Below, piece after piece: positions 59,088-64,000 of a stretch of 64,000 nucleotides of DNA. Position 1 is the first letter of the stretch. Each line of letters starts with the position of its first letter. Origin of the DNA: Nocardioides halotolerans DSM 19273 (lineage in GTDB: Bacteria > Actinomycetota > Actinomycetes > Propionibacteriales > Nocardioidaceae). The stretch spans positions 423,772 to 487,771 of the forward strand of contig NZ_KE383922.1 in assembly GCF_000422805.1 (NCBI RefSeq), given 5' to 3'. The translations under genes and the position numbers were made by a program. The notes below the pieces were generated by a model. The model was not told the DNA's origin and searched no databases. It saw only the letters and a program-made list of their open reading frames with translations.

Positions 59088-59957
59088 ATGCGGCTCGGCG
59101 TGCACTACGCGAAGTTCACCCACCCCGACTGGGAGCACCGCCTCGCCGACCGGCTCACGGAGACCGCGCGGGTCGCGGACCAGGGCGGGGTCGCCCAGCT
59201 GACGGTGATGGACCACTGGTTCCAGATGGAGGTGCTGGGCGGGCCGTCCGAGCCGATGCTCGAGGGCTACACGACGCTCGGCTACCTCGCGGCGGTCACC
59301 GAGCGGGTCCGGCTCGGGCTGCTGGTGACCGGCGTGACCTACCGGCACCCGGGGCTGCTGGCCAAGACCGTCACCACCCTCGACGTGCTGTCCGGCGGCC
59401 GGGCCATGCTCGGCATCGGCGCCGCGTGGTACGACCGCGAGCACGAGGGGCTGGGCGTGCCCTTCCCGTCGATGAGCGAGCGGTTCGAGCGGCTCGAGGA
59501 GACGCTCCAGATCGTGCGCCGGATGTGGTCGGGCGACACGACGCCGTACGCCGGCACCCACTACCGGCTGGCCGAGCCCGTCAACGTGCCCCCGCCGGTG
59601 CAGTCGCCGCCGCCGATCATGGTCGGCGGCAGCGGTGAGAAGAAGACGCTCCGGCTCGTCGCCGAGCACGCCGACGCGTGCAACATCTTCGGCGGCCCGC
59701 CCGACCAGGTGCGGCACAAGCTCGACGTGCTCCGCGGCCACTGCGACCGCGCCGGCCGTGACTACGACACGATCGAGAAGACCATGATCGTGAGCGTCGA
59801 CCCGCTGGAGGACGCCGACCCGTTCGTGTCGTCGATGGAGGAGTACGCCGCGCTGGGCATCTCGATGATCACCGTCACCCCGGCCGGCGACGACCCCGTC
59901 GCCTGGACCGAGCGCATGTGCCAGCGGGTCGTCCCGCGGCTCGCGGGCCTTGGCTGA
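59088..59957 (+). CDS. LLM-class (F420-dependent) oxidoreductase
   Basis: A 289-residue luciferase-like protein, probably using coenzyme F420, which is common in actinobacteria. Landmarks are the start LGVHYAKFTHPDWEHRLADR, TVMDHWFQME, TERVRLGLLVTGVTYRHPGL, LDVLSGGRAMLGIGAAWYDR and PPPIMVGGSGEKKTLRLVAE. The FMN-type flavin reductases of the same fold are less likely but possible. The substrate is unknown. ATG at 59088. Confidence 0.9.
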   Translation: MRLGVHYAKFTHPDWEHRLADRLTETARVADQGGVAQLTVMDHWFQMEVLGGPSEPMLEGYTTLGYLAAVTERVRLGLLVTGVTYRHPGLLAKTVTTLDVLSGGRAMLGIGAAWYDREHEGLGVPFPSMSERFERLEETLQIVRRMWSGDTTPYAGTHYRLAEPVNVPPPVQSPPPIMVGGSGEKKTLRLVAEHADACNIFGGPPDQVRHKLDVLRGHCDRAGRDYDTIEKTMIVSVDPLEDADPFVSSMEEYAALGISMITVTPAGDDPVAWTERMCQRVVPRLAGLG

Positions 59958-60249
59958 CGGAACTTGTGCCGGGCCGACCCCGGATGCTTTCGGCCCGCCT
60001 CCCGACAGTGCAGCATCGGGGACGCCCTCACGCCCCGATGCGGTGCAGTCCCCGCGGTCGAAGAAGGCTCTGGCGTAGTGCACCGCATCTGAGCCGCCAG
60101 GCGTCTCAGAGTCGGTGCAAATCCTCCACGCCCCGAGCGGTCGGGCGTCCGCTCGACAGTGCAGCATTCGACCCGCCCGGCCGCCCCGATGCGGTGCAGT
60201 CCCGCGACGCGGCCACCCGCCGTACCCACGCACCACGCCAGGGCGCGGC
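59958..60249. repeat. Structured intergenic region with a 151-bp direct repeat and inverted copies
   Basis: GACAGTGCAGCAT (60004 and 60155) and CGCCCCGATGCGGTGCAGTC (60031 and 60182) both recur at an exact offset of 151 bp; the parts between have diverged. GATGCGGTGCA (60038-60048) also has an inverted partner TGCACCGCATC (60079-60089), able to form a hairpin. No gene is seen. It separates two convergent transcription units. Confidence 0.75.
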
Positions 60250-62058
60250 TCAGGCGGCCAGCGCGGCGTACCGCCCGTCCTCCTCGAGCAGGGTCTCGTG
60301 ATTGCCCCGCTCGACCACCCTGCCGTGGTCGAGGACGACGATCTGGTCGGCGTCGCGCACCGTCGAGAGCCGGTGGGCGATGGTGATCGTGGTGCGGCCC
60401 TCGGCCAGGGTGTCGAAGGCCTCCTGCACGGCGCGCTCGGTCTCGGTGTCGAGCGCAGAGGTGGCCTCGTCGAGCACGAGCACCCGCGGGTTGCGCAGCA
60501 GCGTGCGGGCGATGGCGATGCGCTGCTTCTCGCCGCCGGAGAACCGGTGGCCCCGTGAGCCCACGACGGTGTCGTAGCCGTCGGGCAGCGACGCGATCAG
60601 GTCGTGGATGCGCGCGGCACGGGCCGCGGCGACCAGCTCGTCGTCGGTCGCGTCGGGCCGGGCGTAGCGGAGGTTCTCGCGCACCGTGGTGTGCAGGAGG
60701 TAGGTCTCCTGGCTGACGATGCCGACGATCTCGGCGAGGTCGGCCAGCCTGATCCGGCGTACGTCGACGCCGTCGATGGTGACCCGGCCAGAGGTCGGGT
60801 CGTGCAGCCGCGCGACGAGCGAGCCCAGCGTGGTCTTGCCGGAGCCGGTCTCGCCGACCAGGGCCAGGGTGGTGCCGGCGGGCACGTCGAAATCGACATC
60901 GGCCAGCGCCGGGGTCTCGGCGTCGGAGTAGGAGAACCCGACGCCCTCGAACCGCACGTGGCCCCGGACCGACGCGGGGTCGAAGTCGACCGGGTCAGCG
61001 GGCTCGTCGATGTCGACGGGCAGGTCGAGGTACTCGAAGACGCGCTGGAACAGCGCCAGCGAGCTGACGACCTGCACGCCGGTGTTGAGCAGGCCCATCA
61101 GGGGCCGGAACAGCTGGCCCTGGAGCGCGGTGAACGCGATCAGCGTGCCGATCGTCATCGTGCCGCGCGTCATCGGGAGACCAGCCGAGAGGTAGATGAC
61201 GGCCGGGATCGCCGCGAACAGCACGCTCATCGACGCCATCCGCCACCGGCCGGCCAGCGACGAGCGCAGCTCGAGGTCGATCAGCCGCGCGGACGACTCG
61301 GTGAAGCGCCGCACCAGCGTGGGGCCGGCACCCATCGACTTCGCGAGCTGGATGCCGCTGATCGACAGGCCCTCCTCGATGGTGACGTTGAGGTCGGCGA
61401 GCTCGCGCTGCTGCGCGGCGGTGATCTCGCGGCGCATCCGCGCCACCCGGCGGCTCAGCCAGACGGCGGGCGGCATGACGACCAGCGAGATCAGCGCCAG
61501 CCGCCAGGACAGCACGGCCATCGCGACCGCCGTGGCGACCGTGGTGGTGAGGTTGGAGGCGATCGAGGTCGCCGTCGAGGTGACGACGTTCTGCATGCCG
61601 CCGATGTCGTTGGTGATCCGCGACTGCACCTCGCCGGTGCGGGTGCGGGTGAAGAAGGCGACCGACTGGCGCTGCAGGTGCGCGAACACGTCGGTGCGGA
61701 GGCCGTGCATGACGCGCTGGCCCATCTGGGTGTTGATCCAGGTCTGGAAGACGCCGAGCACCGAGGTCACCGCCGCGATGGCGACCATGCCGGTGGTCAG
61801 GAGCACGAGCAGGTGTAGGTCCTGGCTGGGGAGCGCGACGTCGATGACCCCGCGGAGCAGGAACGGCGAGGCCAGGCCGACCACCGACGAGGCGACGATG
61901 ATCGCGACGACGGTGGCGACCGACCAGCGGTACGGCGCGAATAGCCGCGCGATCCGGCGCAACGAGACCTCGCGCGCCTGCTGCCTCTCGGCGGCGGAGG
62001 GCCGGTCGGGCACGCGGAAGCGGCCCCGGCCGGGTGCGGGAGCGGTGGTGGAGTCCAT
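60250..62058 (-). CDS. ABC transporter, fused membrane and ATP-binding domains (exporter type)
   Basis: A 602-residue half-size ABC exporter. Six membrane helices (about residues 45-335) are followed by an ATPase with Walker A GETGSGKTT, Q-loop IVSQETYLLH, signature FSGGEKQR, Walker B VLVLDEATSALD and the switch His in TIAHRLSTV. It works as a dimer and exports lipids, drugs or peptides. It is divergent from a MarR-type repressor with palindromic operator sites between them, so it is probably the regulated efflux gene. Confidence 0.95.
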   Translation of the reverse strand: MDSTTAPAPGRGRFRVPDRPSAAERQQAREVSLRRIARLFAPYRWSVATVVAIIVASSVVGLASPFLLRGVIDVALPSQDLHLLVLLTTGMVAIAAVTSVLGVFQTWINTQMGQRVMHGLRTDVFAHLQRQSVAFFTRTRTGEVQSRITNDIGGMQNVVTSTATSIASNLTTTVATAVAMAVLSWRLALISLVVMPPAVWLSRRVARMRREITAAQQRELADLNVTIEEGLSISGIQLAKSMGAGPTLVRRFTESSARLIDLELRSSLAGRWRMASMSVLFAAIPAVIYLSAGLPMTRGTMTIGTLIAFTALQGQLFRPLMGLLNTGVQVVSSLALFQRVFEYLDLPVDIDEPADPVDFDPASVRGHVRFEGVGFSYSDAETPALADVDFDVPAGTTLALVGETGSGKTTLGSLVARLHDPTSGRVTIDGVDVRRIRLADLAEIVGIVSQETYLLHTTVRENLRYARPDATDDELVAAARAARIHDLIASLPDGYDTVVGSRGHRFSGGEKQRIAIARTLLRNPRVLVLDEATSALDTETERAVQEAFDTLAEGRTTITIAHRLSTVRDADQIVVLDHGRVVERGNHETLLEEDGRYAALAA

Positions 62059-62093
62059 GCGGACCTCCTCGGAAGAGTGCGGGAGGCTAATAC

Positions 62094-62118
62094 TGAGGTT
62101 ACCTCATCATGAGGTTAC
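62094..62118. promoter_or_regulatory. Candidate MarR operator between the exporter and its repressor
   Basis: TGAGGTTACCTCA (62094-62106) is a perfect 13-bp palindrome, and the half-site GAGGTTAC recurs directly at 62111-62118. It lies 36 bp upstream of the exporter start and about 28 bp upstream of the marR start, in the only gap between the two. Confidence 0.8.
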
Positions 62119-62145
62119 AACACCAAACCTTGCTATCGTGTTCCC

Positions 62146-62586
62146 GTGAGCGACGTGGAGCCGGGCGACTCCCTCGGGGAGGCATTCGGAGCCGTCGCCC
62201 GCCGGCTGCGCGTCGCGTCGATGGCCGCCCTGGCGCAGCACGACGTGACGCCCTCGCAGGTGCGGGCGATCCGGGTGCTGGCCGCCCACGGGGGAGTGCG
62301 GTCGAAGGAGCTCGCCGAGCACCTCAAGATCGCGCCGAGGTCGGCCACGGAGGTCGTCGACGCGCTCGAGGAGAAGGGCCTGGTCGCGCGCTCGCCCGAC
62401 CCGGACGACCGTCGGGCGGTCGTCGTCTCGCTGACCGACCGCGGGCACGCGCTGGCCGAGCAGGTGCGCCGGACCAGGGGAGTGGAGTCGGAGCGGATCT
62501 TCGACCGGCTCAGCCAGACCGACCGCGACCACCTCGCGCGGATCCTCCGCAGGCTGCAGGACCAGGACCCCTCAGGCAGGTCCTAG
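62146..62586 (+). CDS. MarR-family transcriptional regulator
   Basis: A 146-residue MarR repressor. The winged helix shows RAIRVLAAHGGVRSKELAEH, LKIAPRSATEVVDALEEKGL and the wing SPDPDDRRAVVVSLTDRG. MarR proteins release DNA when they bind a small ligand; here the divergent ABC exporter is the probable target. GTG at 62146. It overlaps the next convergent gene by 4 bp. Confidence 0.94.
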   Translation: MSDVEPGDSLGEAFGAVARRLRVASMAALAQHDVTPSQVRAIRVLAAHGGVRSKELAEHLKIAPRSATEVVDALEEKGLVARSPDPDDRRAVVVSLTDRGHALAEQVRRTRGVESERIFDRLSQTDRDHLARILRRLQDQDPSGRS

Positions 62587-63155
62587 GCGCGGAGCCGGCG
62601 CACGGCGCGCTCGACCCGGGCGCGCCGCGTCTGCGGGTCGCGGGCGGTCACGAGGTCGAGGACGACGGCGTACCGCTCGGTGCGGCTCAGGGCGTCGTAC
62701 GCCGCGGCGGCGGCTGGGGCGGCGTCGAGCGCCGCGCGGAGGTCGTCGGGGACGGTGAACTCCTTCTGCGAGACGTACGCCGCGTCCCACCGCCCGTCGG
62801 CGCGGGCCGCCTCGACCTCGGCGAGGCCGGGCGCGCGCATCCGGCCGGCTTCGGTGAGCTCGGTGACCTTGCGCACGTTGACCTGCGACCACCGGCTGCC
62901 GGGCCGGCGCGGCACGTACTTCTGGAGGTACCACTGGTCGTCGAGACCCCGCCGCTGCCCCGAGATCCAGCCCCAGCACAGACCGACGTCAACGGCCTCG
63001 TCGCTGCTCATCGACGCGATGCCCGACGACGCCTTCGCCAGCTTGAGCCAGACGCCCGCGTCGTGGCCGTGGTGCTCGGCGAGCCACGCGTCGAACGCGG
63101 CCGCGTCGCGGAACGGCAGCACCTCCGCGCCGTCCTCGCCGGGCACCTTGGTCAT
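62583..63155 (-). CDS. YdeI/OmpD-associated family protein
   Basis: A 190-residue protein of the YdeI/OmdA type: FRDAAAFDAWLAEHHGHDAG, VWLKLAKASSGIASMSSDEA, CWGWISGQRRGLDDQWYLQK and the helical C-terminus with RWDAAYVSQKEFTVPDDLRA. Members have been linked to stress and antimicrobial peptide resistance, but activity is unknown. Alone between marR and the kinase gene, with a 10-bp gap to the latter. Confidence 0.88.
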   Translation of the reverse strand: MTKVPGEDGAEVLPFRDAAAFDAWLAEHHGHDAGVWLKLAKASSGIASMSSDEAVDVGLCWGWISGQRRGLDDQWYLQKYVPRRPGSRWSQVNVRKVTELTEAGRMRAPGLAEVEAARADGRWDAAYVSQKEFTVPDDLRAALDAAPAAAAAYDALSRTERYAVVLDLVTARDPQTRRARVERAVRRLRA

Positions 63156-63165
63156 GGCGCGGAGC

Positions 63166-64000
63166 CTAGAGACCTGCGCGAGGCACGGCGAACGACGAGC
63201 GCAACCGCTCCCGGGCGCCCGTGGCAGCGCCGATCCGGTCGAGGCCGAGGAGGGCGGCGCCGAGGACCGGTGGGGCGTCGACCACGCGGACCACGGCGAG
63301 CGGCGCGGTGTCCGCGAGCAGGCGGTGGATGTCGTCCATCAGCAGGGCATGCCCGGCGGTGAGCACGCCGCCGCCGAGCACCACGTCGATGGGCTCGGAC
63401 AGCGCGTCCAGCCGGCGGATCGTCGTGGCGGCCAGCGCGACGACCTCCTCGGCCTGGCGCCGTACGACGCCGCGGGCGAGGTCGTCGCCGGCCTCGGCGA
63501 CGGAGAACAGCAGCGGCGTGAGCGACAGGCAGCGCTCCTCGGTGAGCTCGCCGAGGTGCACGGCCTCGATCAGCTCGGCCATCGTGGTCAGCCCGGCGTG
63601 GCGGGGGAGTGCGGTGCGCAGGGCGGTGTCGGGCCCGCGACCGTCCTCGGCGCGGGCCGCCCACCACATCGCCTCCCGCCAGAGCTGGCCACCGCCGCCC
63701 CAGTCGCCGGAGATCTGCCCGACCGCGGCGAAGTGCACCGTCGTGCCGTCCTCGCGCACGCCGGTCCCGTTGATCCCGGCGCCGCAGACGATCGCGACAC
63801 CCCGCCCCGACTCCACACCGGCCCGCAGCAGGGCGAAGGTGTCGTTGACGATCTCCTGGGAGGGCGCCCACCCGGCCGCGGCGACCGCCGCCTCCAGCGC
63901 CCGCTGCTCGACCGGGAAGTCGACGTTGGCGAGGCACGCGGCGACGTGCCGGACCTCGACGGGCCCGGCCTGCGCGAGCGCCGCCGACACCGTCGGCGCG
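63166..64000 (-). CDS. BadF/BcrA/NAGK-family ATPase or kinase (5' end outside the window)
   Basis: The visible 278 codons are the C-terminal part of an ASKHA-fold protein of the BadF/BadG group, which includes N-acetylglucosamine kinases. Seen are QEIVNDTFALLRAGVESGRG, AIVCGAGINGTGVREDGTTV, QISGDWGGGGQLWREAMWWA and VVLGGGVLTAGHALLMDDI (the adenosine motif). The N-terminal phosphate-binding loop lies beyond position 64000. A sugar kinase role is the best guess. The gene runs off the end of the window. Confidence 0.87.
   Translation of the reverse strand, partial: APTVSAALAQAGPVEVRHVAACLANVDFPVEQRALEAAVAAAGWAPSQEIVNDTFALLRAGVESGRGVAIVCGAGINGTGVREDGTTVHFAAVGQISGDWGGGGQLWREAMWWAARAEDGRGPDTALRTALPRHAGLTTMAELIEAVHLGELTEERCLSLTPLLFSVAEAGDDLARGVVRRQAEEVVALAATTIRRLDALSEPIDVVLGGGVLTAGHALLMDDIHRLLADTAPLAVVRVVDAPPVLGAALLGLDRIGAATGARERLRSSFAVPRAGL

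Noticed and set aside
60095..60145. tRNA-like segment (GGTGCAAATCC resembles a T loop)
   Set aside because: The T loop lacks the GTTC core, and no acceptor or anticodon stem of the right length can be formed around it.

Overview
The window is very GC-rich actinobacterial chromosome (by eye above 70 percent G+C, with many GTG starts, 1-8 bp start/stop overlaps and GAGGAG-type ribosome sites). Gene content and order point to Propionibacteriales, most likely Nocardioides or a close relative. The genus is an inference from gene order and repeat style, not from a search. There are about 58 protein genes and one tRNA. I see no prophage, transposase or CRISPR array, so this looks like core chromosome with scattered short repeat elements.

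Layout. (1) 1-4500: tightly coupled aroH-tyrA-cmk-plsC-der (chorismate mutase, prephenate dehydrogenase, CMP kinase, acyltransferase, ribosome-assembly GTPase). (2) 4520-13260: an exported protein of unknown function, tRNA-Pro(GGG), a metallo-beta-lactamase-fold hydrolase with a 43-residue CxxC partner, a GreA-like protein, an amidase, a PaaI-type thioesterase, a DUF2236 protein, a two-component system and a DinB-like protein. (3) 13326-18120: an acyltransferase, then an iron-siderophore uptake locus in two convergent units: the binding lipoprotein on the plus strand, and ATPase plus two FecCD permeases on the minus strand. Each unit has a DtxR/IdeR-type iron box at its promoter. (4) 18143-26232: secreted 5'-nucleotidase, a DUF1800/DUF1501 pair, a methyltransferase, a PIG-L deacetylase, a lipoprotein and a repeat-rich gap.

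(5) 26233-38427 is the heart of the window: two CNNM/CorC-type transporters, then CDP-alcohol phosphatidyltransferase, DUF881, sbp, DUF881, gcvH, a GarA-like FHA protein, a MerR regulator (FtsR type), a DUF151 nuclease, a second MerR regulator, and gcvP behind a glycine riboswitch. The same order is known in Mycobacterium (Rv1822-Rv1832) and relatives. It joins glycine cleavage, 2-oxoglutarate/glutamate flux control (GarA) and cell-division control in one block. Two copies of a short non-coding element interrupt it; one has 35-bp terminal inverted repeats and no transposase.

(6) 38441-50127 (mostly minus strand): two exported or membrane proteins, a TldD/TldE-type protease pair, a sulfotransferase, a methyltransferase, RmuC, an RTX-like secreted protein, FdhD and aminopeptidase N. 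(7) 50128-64000: a 45-codon gene between a promoter and a strong terminator, OsmC, an SDR, a cyclophilin lipoprotein, a D-amino-acid PLP enzyme with an aldo-keto reductase, a Cys-cluster/pentapeptide protein, a lactamase-fold hydrolase, a zinc alcohol dehydrogenase, an F420-type oxidoreductase, an ABC exporter divergent from a MarR regulator, a YdeI-like protein, and the 3' part of a BadF/NAGK-family kinase cut by the window end.

Between genes the window is unusually rich in structure: three copies of the element at 33384, three copies of a second dispersed repeat, a 26-bp tandem array, a 151-bp direct repeat, and at least three hairpins whose stems contain stop codons.
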